64,000 nt of DNA from Muricoccus roseus (GTDB taxonomy: Bacteria > Pseudomonadota > Alphaproteobacteria > Acetobacterales > Acetobacteraceae). This document shows, piece after piece, positions 16,601 through 24,656 of this stretch (the first letter of the stretch is position 1; each line of letters starts with the position of its first letter). A program made the translations under genes and the position numbers. The notes under the pieces are model-generated. The model was not told the DNA's origin. It made no database searches and saw only the letters and a list, made by a program, of their open reading frames with translations. The stretch covers positions 1 through 64,000 of the forward strand of contig NZ_FQZF01000012.1 of assembly GCF_900141905.1 (NCBI RefSeq). Direction: 5' to 3'.

Positions 16601-17488
16601 ATGGCCGACGACCTGCCTCCCCTCGCCTCCCTGCGCGCCTTCGTGCTGGTGGCCGAGACGGGCAGCCTGAGCGCCGCGGCGGCCCGGCTGAACGTGACCC
16701 AGCCCGCCATCAGCAAGCGCCTGCGCGAGTTGGAGGCGCGGCTGGCGGAGCCGCTGCTGCGCCGGAGCGCCAACCACGTCCGCCCCACCGAGGCCGGCGC
16801 CGCCTATGCCGAGGCCCTCTCCGAGGCCTTCGCACGCATCCGCGCGGCCACGGCGGCTCTGCCCGGCCAAGCGCGCCCGGTTCGCGTCCTGGCCTATACC
16901 ACCTGGGCACTGCGCTGGCTGATTCCCCGCATACCGCGCTTCCGCGCCGAGAATCCGGGGTTGGAAGTGGAGGTCTCCACCTCCACGGACGCCTGGGCCA
17001 TCGCGAACGCGCCGGCCGATGTCGCCGTCCGGACCGCTCAGGCGGACCACCCCCCGGCCCCCGGCGCAATCCGGCTACAGGCCGTTCTGCTCGCTCCCTT
17101 CGCCGCCCCCGCCCTCGCGCGGGCGCAGCCCCTTTCCGCCATGCGCCTCCTGGCCAGCCGGATACGGCCGAATGACTGGGCCCAATGGCATGCCGCCCAT
17201 GGGCTGGAGCCCGGCGCGCCGCCGCTGGTCTTCGAGAGCACCACCCTCGCCATACAGGCAGCGATGGAGGGCATGGGAGCCGTCATCTGCTCCCCCGCTT
17301 TCGTCGAGCGCGAGCTGCGCCGCCGCGCGCTGCGCCGCCTGGCACCGGACGCCATCCCGGCCGGGGACCATTACTGGCTCATCCGCCCCGGCGGCACGGC
17401 CCGGCCGGCGGCGCAGGCGTTCATCGAGTGGCTCCTGCGGGAGGTCGCGTCGGGGGAGGCCCCGGCGCACCCCACCTCCCCGCGCTAG
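16601..17488 (+). CDS. LysR-family transcriptional regulator
   Basis: A 295-residue LysR regulator. The N-terminal winged helix-turn-helix reads LASLRAFVLVAETGSLSAAA, then LNVTQPAISKRLRELEARL, followed by a periplasmic-binding-protein-like effector domain. ATG 16601 is chosen because it gives the standard family N-terminus; no strong ribosome site is visible. Divergence from the Bug-dehydrogenase-isomerase-ligase unit suggests it regulates that unit in response to a pathway acid. The last residues overlap tail-to-tail with the convergent binding-protein gene through a CTAG at 17485-17488. Confidence 0.93.
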   Translation: MADDLPPLASLRAFVLVAETGSLSAAAARLNVTQPAISKRLRELEARLAEPLLRRSANHVRPTEAGAAYAEALSEAFARIRAATAALPGQARPVRVLAYTTWALRWLIPRIPRFRAENPGLEVEVSTSTDAWAIANAPADVAVRTAQADHPPAPGAIRLQAVLLAPFAAPALARAQPLSAMRLLASRIRPNDWAQWHAAHGLEPGAPPLVFESTTLAIQAAMEGMGAVICSPAFVERELRRRALRRLAPDAIPAGDHYWLIRPGGTARPAAQAFIEWLLREVASGEAPAHPTSPR

Positions 17489-18738
17489 TTGGTCACCAGC
17501 GCGCAGCCACCCTCCGTCAGCGGCCGGAAAGCCTGCTCGGCCGGCGTCGTGCCGACGAGCTTGAGGAGGTCCCACGGGCCGGTGCTCTCCGCGGGCTTCT
17601 TCGCCTCCCACAGATACATCGGATGGATCTTGCGCCCGTCGGCGCGGACGCTTCCCCGGCCGAAGCAGTCATCCTCCGTGGGCATGCGCTTCATGGCCGC
17701 GACCACCTCCCGCCCATCCGCCTTCGCCCTGGCGACGCCGAGCTCCGCCACCGCCTTCAGGTAATGCAGTGTCGCGGAATAGGCGGCCGCGTGGTCCATG
17801 TTCGGCATGTTGCCGTTGGTGAGGCGCGGCTTCAGGCGCTCCGTGAACGCGCGGGTGCGGTCGTTCAGGTCCCAGTAGAAGCTCTCGCTAATCGTGAGGC
17901 CCTGGGCCGTTTCCAGGCCGAGCGCCTTGATGTCCTGGATGAAGGCCACGAGCGCCGCCGGGCGGATGCCGGCGCGCGCCAGCCCGAACTCCGCCGCCTG
18001 CTTCACGCAGTTCAGCGTGTCCGCCCCGGCATTGGCGAAGGCCACCACATTGGCGCGCCGGGCGCGAGCCTGGACGAGGTAGGAGGAGAAGTCGGTCGTG
18101 CCGGGGAAGGGATGAACCGCCGCGCCCACGACCTGCCCGCCGCCCGCCTCCACGATCCGCGTGGCGTCGGCCTGCATCGATTTGCCGAAGGCGTAGTCCG
18201 CGGTGACGAAGAACCACCGGTTCCCGCCGGAGGTCAGGAGGGAGCGCGCAGTGGAGTTGGCGTTCGACCAGGTATCATAGGGCCAGTGGATCGTGTTGGC
18301 GTTGCACGACCGGCCCGTGAGGTCCGAGGAGGCGGCGCCGGTGTTCAGGTGCACCTTGTTCCGCTCCGTCACGAGACCGCCCGCTGCGAGCGCGATCGCG
18401 GAGCTGCCGACGTCCAGGATCATGTCCACGTCGCCGCGGTCGAACCATTCCCGCATGATGCCGACGCCGACATCCGGGCGGTGCTGGTGGTCGGACAGCA
18501 GCACCTCCACATTGATCCCCTTCTCGGCCGCTCCGAAATCGGCGATCGCCTGGCGCGCGCAGATCGCGCCTGTCTCCCCGGTGATGTCCTTGTACGGCCC
18601 GGAGAGATCCGTCAGGAATCCGATGCGGATGGTCGGGGCCTGCTGGGCACGCGCCCGTGTCGCGCCGCCTCCCGCGAGCAGCACCGCCCCTGCCCCAAGG
18701 GCGAGCCGCCTGCCGATCTCCGGCTGTCTCGTCGTCAT
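17485..18738 (-). CDS. Orphan ABC-type substrate-binding protein (Leu/Ile/Val-binding fold)
   Basis: A 417-residue periplasmic binding protein with a signal peptide (residues 1-32, ending ARAQQ) and the type I fold (IRIGFLTDLSGPYKDITG at the start of the mature protein). It is a paralogue of the protein at 49145-50383: both share NTIHWxYDTW, FPGTTDFSS, FYWDLNDRTR-like and AFRP-EG-C endings. That family often carries LivK-like or urea/amide-binding proteins. No permease or ATPase genes are next to it, so it may share the Liv transporter at 47-52 kb. GGAGGAG precedes ATG 18738. Confidence 0.92.
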   Translation of the reverse strand: MTTRQPEIGRRLALGAGAVLLAGGGATRARAQQAPTIRIGFLTDLSGPYKDITGETGAICARQAIADFGAAEKGINVEVLLSDHQHRPDVGVGIMREWFDRGDVDMILDVGSSAIALAAGGLVTERNKVHLNTGAASSDLTGRSCNANTIHWPYDTWSNANSTARSLLTSGGNRWFFVTADYAFGKSMQADATRIVEAGGGQVVGAAVHPFPGTTDFSSYLVQARARRANVVAFANAGADTLNCVKQAAEFGLARAGIRPAALVAFIQDIKALGLETAQGLTISESFYWDLNDRTRAFTERLKPRLTNGNMPNMDHAAAYSATLHYLKAVAELGVARAKADGREVVAAMKRMPTEDDCFGRGSVRADGRKIHPMYLWEAKKPAESTGPWDLLKLVGTTPAEQAFRPLTEGGCALVTN

Positions 18739-18830
18739 CTCTCTGTCTCCTCCACGCATGGTTCTTGTTGTCGGGACCGTAGCAAGAAGATGCCGGGAGG
18801 AGCGGAGGCGATGATCCCCACCCTTCACGG

Positions 18831-18869
18831 CGCATGGTGCCCTGGGCGGTCCAGCCGGGGCACCATGCG
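18831..18869. repeat. Perfect 12-bp inverted repeat between SDR and binding-protein genes
   Basis: CGCATGGTGCCC at 18831-18842 is exactly complementary to GGGCACCATGCG at 18858-18869, with a 15-nt loop that itself can pair TGG with CCA. It lies 11 nt after the SDR stop and about 90 nt before the binding-protein start. There is no T-run on the minus strand, so it is not an obvious intrinsic terminator; it could be an intercistronic stabilising stem, a rho-related element or a protein site. Confidence 0.8.
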
Positions 18870-18880
18870 TCATCATGGGG

Positions 18881-19648
18881 TCAGCGGCAGGTGTATCCGC
18901 CGTCCACGGGCAGGGCGACGCCCGTCACGTATGTGGCTTCGTCGGAGGCAAGCCAGAGCGCGGCCAGGGCCACGTCCTCGGCATGGCCGAAGCGGCCGAG
19001 CGGGATGGCGGTCAGGTATTTCTGGCCGTTCGCGGCCAGTTCCGCCGGATCGCCGCTGCGGCCGATGAAGCCGTTCATCATCGGCGTCTCGGTCAGGCCG
19101 GGGCAGAGCACGTTCACCCGGATCCGGTCCGGTGCGAGGTTCAGGGCGAGCGACTTCCCCAGGCCCACCACCGCGAACTTCGCCGTGGAGTAGACCGGGC
19201 TCATCATCGATCCCACAAGTCCCGAAACGGATGAGGTGAAGATGAGGGATCCCCCGCCGCGCCGCCGCATGTGCTTCGCCACCTCGCCCGCCGCCAGCAC
19301 GGCGGAGGTGACGTTGAGCGTCATCGCCAGCTCGTACTGCTTCAGGTCCAGGTTCTCGACCGAGGCAGGGCCGGGAATGCCGGCATGCGCCCAGAGGATG
19401 TCGATGCCTCCAAGCGCCTCCGCGGCCCGGTTGATGCTGCCGCGGGCACCCTCCTCGGTGGAGAGGTCGGCTTGCACCGGCACCACCTCGCCGTTCGGCC
19501 CGAGTTCACGCACGAGAACAGCGAGGGCGTCCGCGTTGATGTCCACCGCGGCGACGCGCGCGCCCTCGCGCACGAAGCACTCCACCCCCGCCCGCCCCAT
19601 TCCCGAGGCGGCCGCCGTGATGACCGCCAGCTTGCCGTTCAGCCGCAT
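18881..19648 (-). CDS. SDR-family oxidoreductase
   Basis: A 255-residue classical SDR. The cofactor loop is AAASGMGRAG (the TGxxxGxG motif is altered at its first residues), followed by VDINADA (Asp favouring NAD), the catalytic Ser in TSSVSG, YSTAK (YxxxK) and the C-terminal PVDGGYTCR. In place of the usual NNAG the protein has WAHAG. ATG 19648 has GAGGGAAGGG upstream. It lies downstream of a divergent IclR regulator and upstream of the orphan binding protein, so the three probably form one regulated system. Substrate unknown. Confidence 0.9.
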   Translation of the reverse strand: MRLNGKLAVITAAASGMGRAGVECFVREGARVAAVDINADALAVLVRELGPNGEVVPVQADLSTEEGARGSINRAAEALGGIDILWAHAGIPGPASVENLDLKQYELAMTLNVTSAVLAAGEVAKHMRRRGGGSLIFTSSVSGLVGSMMSPVYSTAKFAVVGLGKSLALNLAPDRIRVNVLCPGLTETPMMNGFIGRSGDPAELAANGQKYLTAIPLGRFGHAEDVALAALWLASDEATYVTGVALPVDGGYTCR

Positions 19649-19769
19649 GGCCGTTTCCCTTCCCTCGACCGGTCGCGCCGTACCCGGCCTCGGCACCCGG
19701 GATGTCGCCCGGCGCGGCAGGGGTCACCTGCCGAAGAGGTGGGTGGCCTCCGCCGCCAAATTCTCACTC

Positions 19770-19877
19770 TTGAATTCAGGTTACCGATATAGGAATTTCG
19801 GTCAATAACTATCCACCGCTGTCCGCCCGCGCGGTCCCATGGCGCAGCGCGTGGCACAGCTTGAATTTGGGTCACCC
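19770..19877. promoter_or_regulatory. Candidate IclR operator: two similar 17-bp direct repeats
   Basis: In the 279-nt divergent spacer between the SDR and IclR genes, TTGAATTCAGGTTACCG (19770-19786) and TTGAATTTGGGTCACCC (19861-19877) match at 13 of 17 positions in the same orientation, 91 nt apart. The surroundings are notably AT-rich for this genome (about 19760-19812). TTGA/TCAA also bracket 19770-19805. These are plausible IclR-binding and promoter elements. Confidence 0.5.
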
Positions 19878-19927
19878 GGCGGCAGTGTTGGTCCAACCTC
19901 CCCGGGGCAAACGAGGCGCGCAGCACC

Positions 19928-20695
19928 ATGTATGTGAGACAGGCCGCGAACGCGCTGGAGATCCTGGAATACTTCGCGCGCCGCCTTCGCCCCGCGACGC
20001 CGGCGGAAATCGCGGACGATCTGGGCTGGCCGAGGTCGAGCACCTTCAACCTTGTGGGTACGCTCGCCACGAAGGGGTATCTCTACGAACGGGCGGGGCG
20101 CAGCGGCTACTATCCCAGCCCTCGCTGGCTCTCGCTGGCCGAGGTGGTGGCGGGCGCGGATCCCCTTCCGCCGGAGCTGCAGCGGCTGGTGCATGTCGTC
20201 GCCCGGGAAAGCGGCGAGACGACGCTGATCGCGACCGCCGCGGGCACCGACGCCATTTTCCTCTGCGTCGAACAGTCTCGGCAGCCCGTGCGTTACTTCG
20301 CCCAGGCCGGGGATCGAGTGCCCCTTCACGCCAGCTCGGCCGGGCGGGCTCTCATGGCGCAGGCCACGCCTGCGGAGCGCCAGAAGCTCTATCGGCGGAT
20401 TGAATTCGAGGTGTATTCGGCGACCACCCCCACCACACCCGCTGCCGTGGAGGCGGCCATCGCCGAGGCGGCGGAGCGCGGCTTCCACCAGAGCCACGCC
20501 GAGTACACCCCGGACCTGGCGGGCGTCGCACTTCCCATCCCCGGCCAGCCAAGGCGGCTATCGATCCTCGTGGTCGGGCCGGTCTCCCGCTGCCTCGATC
20601 GCCGCCCCGAGACGGCGGCCCTGTTGCGAAGGCATCTGGCGGCGCTGCCAAGAGAGGGCGGAGATGCCGGGGCCGTGCAAGGGGTTGAAGCTTAG
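19928..20695 (+). CDS. IclR-family transcriptional regulator
   Basis: A 255-residue IclR regulator. The N-terminal winged helix-turn-helix is seen as ALEILEYFARRLRPATPAEI and WPRSSTFNLVGTL; the effector-binding domain holds GDRVPLHASSAGRALMA, the family signature, and a C-terminal ALPIPGQPRRLSILVVG. IclR proteins usually repress or activate a divergent catabolic unit on binding a small acid, here most likely the SDR and binding-protein genes. Start ATG 19928 gives the normal family length. Confidence 0.93.
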   Translation: MYVRQAANALEILEYFARRLRPATPAEIADDLGWPRSSTFNLVGTLATKGYLYERAGRSGYYPSPRWLSLAEVVAGADPLPPELQRLVHVVARESGETTLIATAAGTDAIFLCVEQSRQPVRYFAQAGDRVPLHASSAGRALMAQATPAERQKLYRRIEFEVYSATTPTTPAAVEAAIAEAAERGFHQSHAEYTPDLAGVALPIPGQPRRLSILVVGPVSRCLDRRPETAALLRRHLAALPREGGDAGAVQGVEA

Positions 20696-20956
20696 CTGAT
20701 CGATGCCTTTGGGAGCGGCGCAGCCGAACTCATCCATGCCGCAGGCCGGATCTCCCCATGGGGGCTGGTCAGGGGGAAGGCGCGGCGCGGGTCCTCGGCG
20801 ATCGCGGGGTCATCAGCGTCGATGCATTCGGCATGGCCGATCCGGATCGTCGGAACGCCGCCGTTGCCGCTGCGAGGCAAGAGCAAGATGACAGCGGCAC
20901 GGTCGCTGAAGGACCGCGATGCCGGCCCTGTGGATTGCTCGCCCAAACTGTTGAAA
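20696..20956. other. Non-coding spacer before tRNA-Ser
   Basis: 261 nt between the IclR stop and the 3' end of tRNA-Ser. One open frame fills most of it on the minus strand, but its product resembles nothing I know and has no ribosome site, so it is not called. No repeat of the tRNA 3' end was seen in it. Confidence 0.4.
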
Positions 20957-21049
20957 TGGCGGAGGGGATGGGATTCGAACCCACGATAGGACTTGACATC
21001 CTATAACGGTTTAGCAAACCGCCGCCTTCGGCCACTCGGCCACCCCTCC
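20957..21049 (-). tRNA. tRNA-Ser (anticodon GCU)
   Basis: A 93-nt class II tRNA on the minus strand with CCA encoded. The 7-bp acceptor stem GGAGGGG/CCCCTCC, the D-arm GGCCGAGTGG, the anticodon stem-loop CGGTT-TGCT-AAACCG with anticodon GCT, a long variable arm (ATAGGATGTCAAGTCCTAT) and GGGTTCGAATCCC in the T arm are all visible. It reads AGC/AGU serine codons. Its 3' end faces the accessory-looking left part of the window. Confidence 0.97.
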
Positions 21050-21130
21050 GCAGGAGTGGAAAGTCTCACGGCGTTTGAGAGGCCGCTTCTAGCGGCCCCT
21101 CGCCCCCGCGTCAAACCACCCCTTCCCGAT

Positions 21131-21760
21131 TCAGGAGAGCGGCACCTCGAAGCCCCGCTTCACCGCCGGGCGCGCCATCATCCGCGCATACCAGGCCGCC
21201 ACGTTAGGCAGGTCGTCGAAGGGCACGAGGTGCCGCTCATGGCGCCATGCCCAGCCGAGAATGGCGAAGTCGGCGACGCTCGGTTCTCCCTCGGTCGCCA
21301 CGAAGTCCCGCCCGGCCAGCCGCTTCTCCAGCACGCCGTAGAGCCGCTTCGTCTCCTTCCCGTAGCGCGCCACCCCATAATCCCGGGCCGGCCCCTCCGG
21401 CTGCATGAGGAAGTGGTGCACCTGCCCCGGCATGGGGCCGAAGCCGCCCATCTGCCACATCAGCCATTCCAGCACGGGCACGCGCGCCCGCAGGTCCCGC
21501 GGCAGGAACTTGCCCGTCTTCTCCCCGAGATAGAGAAGGATAGCCCCCGATTCGAAGACGCTGATGGGCTGCCCGCCCGGCCCTTCGTCATCGACGATCG
21601 CCGGGATCCGGTTGTTCGGGCTGATGGCCAGGAACTCCGGCCGGAACTGCTCATCCGCTCCGATATTCACGGTCTTCACCGTATAGGGCAGGCCCATCTC
21701 CTCCAGGGCCACGCTGATCTTGCGTCCGTTGGGGGTATTCCAGCTGTGCAGGGTGATCAT
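21131..21760 (-). CDS. Glutathione S-transferase family protein (YfcG/YghU-like)
   Basis: A 209-residue GST. The N-terminal thioredoxin-like domain reads ITLHSWNTPNGRKISVALEE, then SPNNRIPAIVDDEGPGG and the glutathione-contacting VFESGAILLYLGEKTG; the all-helical C-terminal domain ends with SVADFAILGWAWRHE. The NTPNG and SPNNRIPAI patterns match the Nu-class YfcG/YghU proteins, which have disulfide-bond reductase activity on glutathione disulfides. It is divergent from a P450 gene, with about 106 nt between starts; a functional link is possible but not shown. Confidence 0.93.
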   Translation of the reverse strand: MITLHSWNTPNGRKISVALEEMGLPYTVKTVNIGADEQFRPEFLAISPNNRIPAIVDDEGPGGQPISVFESGAILLYLGEKTGKFLPRDLRARVPVLEWLMWQMGGFGPMPGQVHHFLMQPEGPARDYGVARYGKETKRLYGVLEKRLAGRDFVATEGEPSVADFAILGWAWRHERHLVPFDDLPNVAAWYARMMARPAVKRGFEVPLS

Positions 21761-21866
21761 CGGGTTCTCCTCGGCCCGGAGCATCGCCCCGGCCGGAGCC
21801 GAGGAAAAGCCACCCCACGGCCAAGCCCTGGAACCCCCTGCCCCGCATCCCGATATCGCCGCAGCC

Positions 21867-23234
21867 ATGCCGGATACCCACCAGCCCGACCTCGCGCGCC
21901 ACTTTCCCCCCGAAGCCCCGCTTGGCAGCCTGGCTCTCCTGCGCGCCGTCATCCGCAACCCGCTGGAGGCCCTCCCGCGGGAGGCCTTCGAACAGCCGGT
22001 CACCCGCCGCACCGTGCTCGGGCGCGAACGCCTCTTCGTGACCGCGCCGGAACTCATCGGGCAGGTGCTGCTGACCGAGGCGGAGTCCTTCGCGAAGTCC
22101 GAGGCGATGCGCAGGGCCCTGGCGCCCGCCCTGGGCGATGCCATCCTCACCGCCGACGGAGAACGCTGGCGGTGGCAGCGCCGTGCCGTGGCCCCCATCT
22201 TCCGGCCGGACCGGGTGAAGTCCCTCCTCGGCCCCATGCTGGATGCCGCGGCCCGCACGCGGGACCGCTGGCTGGCCCTGCCCAGCGGCACCACCCTCGA
22301 GCTCGGCCACGAGATGATGCGGACGACCTTCGACATCATCGTGGACACCATGCTCTCCGGCCACGCCGCCATCGATGTCGCGCGCGTCGAGAAGGGCATC
22401 ACGGACTATCTGGAGAGCACGGGCTGGTCGATCGCGCTCGCCATGGTGAATGCGCCCGCATGGACGCCCTATCCCGGCCAGCGCCGCGCCGCGCGCGCCC
22501 GTGACTACCTGCGGGACGAGCTGCTCCGCCTCGTCTCCGAACGCCGCCGCCTCGGCTCCGAGCGGGAGGACCTCATCGCCCTGCTGCTCGCCGCGCGTGA
22601 CCCCGAGACCGGACAGGCGATGGAGGACCGCGACATCGCGGACAACCTTCTCACCTTCATCACGGCCGGCCATGAGACGACCGCCCTCGCCCTCACCTGG
22701 GCCTTCTACCTCCTCGCCCGACACGAGGAGGAGGAGGAAAGGCTGGTCTCCGAGATCACCGCCGTCACGGGGGGCGCCCCCCTCCGGCCGGAGGACCTGG
22801 CCGCCCTCCCCCGCACCCGCCAGGCGGTGCAGGAGGTGATGCGCCTCTACCCTCCGGCTCCGATCGTCGCGCGCGCCGCCACCCGCCCCGTCGAGATCGG
22901 CGGGCAGCGCGCCGCCCCGGGCACCACCGTCATCATCCCGGTCTACGCCACCCACCGCCTGCCGGAGCACTGGCCCGACCCGCACCGCTTCGACCCCGCC
23001 CGCTTCGCGCCGGACGCCGCGCGCGGGCGCCACCGCTACGCCTGGCTGCCCTTCGGCGCCGGGCCGCGCATCTGCATCGGCATGGGTTTCGCGCAGGAGG
23101 AGGCCACCGCCATCCTCGCCAGCCTCCTTCCCGCCCTGCGGTTGCGGCCGGAGCCGGGCTTCGACCCCGGCCTGCAGATGCGCATCACCCTCCGCCCGAC
23201 GCGCGGCATGCCCATGCGGGTGACGCGACGCTGA
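21867..23234 (+). CDS. Cytochrome P450
   Basis: A 455-residue P450. The I-helix has FITAGHETTALAL, the K-helix EVMRLYP (ExxR), the PERF-like segment FDPARFAPD and the heme loop FGAGPRICIGMGFA, with Cys403 as heme ligand. There is no membrane anchor or fused reductase, so it needs separate redox partners, none of which is encoded adjacent to it. General sequence flavour (R-H-RYAWLPFGAGPR) resembles the CYP4/CYP102-like group often seen in proteobacteria. ATG 21867 gives a normal N-terminus. Substrate unknown. Confidence 0.95.
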   Translation: MPDTHQPDLARHFPPEAPLGSLALLRAVIRNPLEALPREAFEQPVTRRTVLGRERLFVTAPELIGQVLLTEAESFAKSEAMRRALAPALGDAILTADGERWRWQRRAVAPIFRPDRVKSLLGPMLDAAARTRDRWLALPSGTTLELGHEMMRTTFDIIVDTMLSGHAAIDVARVEKGITDYLESTGWSIALAMVNAPAWTPYPGQRRAARARDYLRDELLRLVSERRRLGSEREDLIALLLAARDPETGQAMEDRDIADNLLTFITAGHETTALALTWAFYLLARHEEEEERLVSEITAVTGGAPLRPEDLAALPRTRQAVQEVMRLYPPAPIVARAATRPVEIGGQRAAPGTTVIIPVYATHRLPEHWPDPHRFDPARFAPDAARGRHRYAWLPFGAGPRICIGMGFAQEEATAILASLLPALRLRPEPGFDPGLQMRITLRPTRGMPMRVTRR

Positions 23235-23302
23235 ACCCGGGCTGGCCCCCTCCCGTATTCCGGGGCAGGCTCAGCCACTAAAGAGAAGGATTCGACCCAG
23301 CG

Positions 23303-23635
23303 ATGTCCGGCTTCGGCCCCAATCCCGGCCCCGTCCCCGGCATGAGCGACGCCGCCGCGATGATGCATTACGACGCCAACAAGCGCTCGGTGGTCGTCGC
23401 CTATATCCTCTGGTTCTTCCTCGGCTGGTTCGCGGCCCACCGCTTCTATGCCGGGCGGATCGGCAGCGGGCTGTTCATGCTCGCGGTCAGCCTCATCTCC
23501 TGGGCGCTCACGGCCATTGCCATCGGCTATCTCGGCCTCGGCTTCATCGGGCTCTGGCTGCTGGTGGATGCCTTCCTCATCCCCGGCATGATCCGCGCCT
23601 ATAACCGGGACATCATCACCTCCCTCGGCCGCTGA
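23303..23635 (+). CDS. TM2-domain membrane protein
   Basis: A 110-residue protein: a Gly/Pro-rich cytoplasmic N-terminus, then KRSVVVAYILWFFLGWFAAH and RFYAGRIGSGLFML, the TM2 domain with two helices linked by a short polar loop containing a DRF-like HRFY motif, and a third hydrophobic stretch (GYLGLGFIGLWLLVDAF). Function of TM2 proteins is not established in bacteria. It is 67 nt downstream of the P450 gene and 70 nt upstream of the flavoprotein gene on the same strand. Confidence 0.9.
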   Translation: MSGFGPNPGPVPGMSDAAAMMHYDANKRSVVVAYILWFFLGWFAAHRFYAGRIGSGLFMLAVSLISWALTAIAIGYLGLGFIGLWLLVDAFLIPGMIRAYNRDIITSLGR

Positions 23636-23705
23636 ACCCGGGGAATTCTTCCCCCCGGTGAAACATGCCCCCCTCTCGCGCGTCTAGCTGGGCGCGGAGG
23701 GGTTC

Positions 23706-24650
23706 ATGGCGGAAGACGGCGTCCTTGACAGCCTCATCATCGGCGCCGGCCCGGCCGGGCTGACGGCGGCCCTCTATCTCGCCCGATTCAACCGCCAGAT
23801 CGCCCTGGTGGATGGCGGGGCGAGCCGGGCCGCCTGGATTCCCACCACCCATAACTTCCCCCTCTTCGCCGAGGGCATCGGCGGGCCGGAAATCCTGGCG
23901 CGGCAAAGGGACAACCTCGCCCAGTACGGCGTCTCGCCCGTGCGGGCCATCGTCTCGGGCCTGCAGCGGCAGCCCGGCCATTTCGTGGCCATCCTGGAAG
24001 GCGACAGCCCCATCCGGCAGGTCCGCGCCCGCCGTGTCCTCCTCGCGACCGGCAGCGTCGATATCGAGCCGAACCTGCCGAACCTGCCCGATGCCGTGCA
24101 GCGCGGCCTCATCCGCTACTGCCCCATCTGCGACGGCTATGAGGCGCGCGGGCAGAAGGTCGGGGTCTTCGGCCATGGCGCCCGCGGGCTGGGAGAGGCG
24201 ATCTTCGTGGCCCGCAGCTACACCCGCGACGTCTCGCTGCTGACCCTGGGCGAGGCCCTTTCGCCGGAGGATGAGGCGCGCGCGGGGGAGCATGGCGTGA
24301 GGGTCATCACCGCGCCCATCGAGGCTCTGGAGGTCGAGGGGGAGCGCATCAGCGCCATCCGCGCGGGCGGGCAGGAACACCGCTTCGACACGCTCTACTC
24401 CGCCCTCGGCCTGAAGACCCGCTCCGACCTCGCCCTCAGCCTCGGCGCGGAGCATGACGAGAGCGGTGCCCTGATCGTCAACGACCACTGCCGGACCACC
24501 GTGCCCGGCCTCTACGCGGCCGGCGACGTCGTGCGCGGCCTCAACCAGATCGTGGTGGCGATGGGCCATGCCGCCACCGCCGCCACCGACATCCACAACC
24601 ACTGCGAATTGCCGACCGAGGACGAGCCGAGCGGCAACCCGCAGGGCTGA
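23706..24650 (+). CDS. Thioredoxin reductase-like FAD/NAD(P)-dependent oxidoreductase
   Basis: A 314-residue two-dinucleotide-domain flavoprotein. The FAD motif is SLIIGAGPAGLTAALYLARF (start of the protein), the redox centre is CPIC (Cys139/Cys142), the NAD(P) site GVFGHGARGLGEA, and the C-terminal FAD segment GLYAAGDVVRGLNQIVVAMG. Thioredoxin reductases normally have CATC or CAVC; the Pro variant and the altered NAD(P) motif (GHGARG instead of GGGDSA) place it in the broader TrxR-like family. The electron acceptor is unknown. It is convergent with gatB, 6 nt apart. Confidence 0.92.
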   Translation: MAEDGVLDSLIIGAGPAGLTAALYLARFNRQIALVDGGASRAAWIPTTHNFPLFAEGIGGPEILARQRDNLAQYGVSPVRAIVSGLQRQPGHFVAILEGDSPIRQVRARRVLLATGSVDIEPNLPNLPDAVQRGLIRYCPICDGYEARGQKVGVFGHGARGLGEAIFVARSYTRDVSLLTLGEALSPEDEARAGEHGVRVITAPIEALEVEGERISAIRAGGQEHRFDTLYSALGLKTRSDLALSLGAEHDESGALIVNDHCRTTVPGLYAAGDVVRGLNQIVVAMGHAATAATDIHNHCELPTEDEPSGNPQG

Positions 24651-24656
24651 GGGGCC

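Noticed and set aside
20692-20946. Minus-strand frame of 84 codons next to tRNA-Ser
   Set aside because: No ribosome site, no recognisable domain, and no partner gene; left as spacer.
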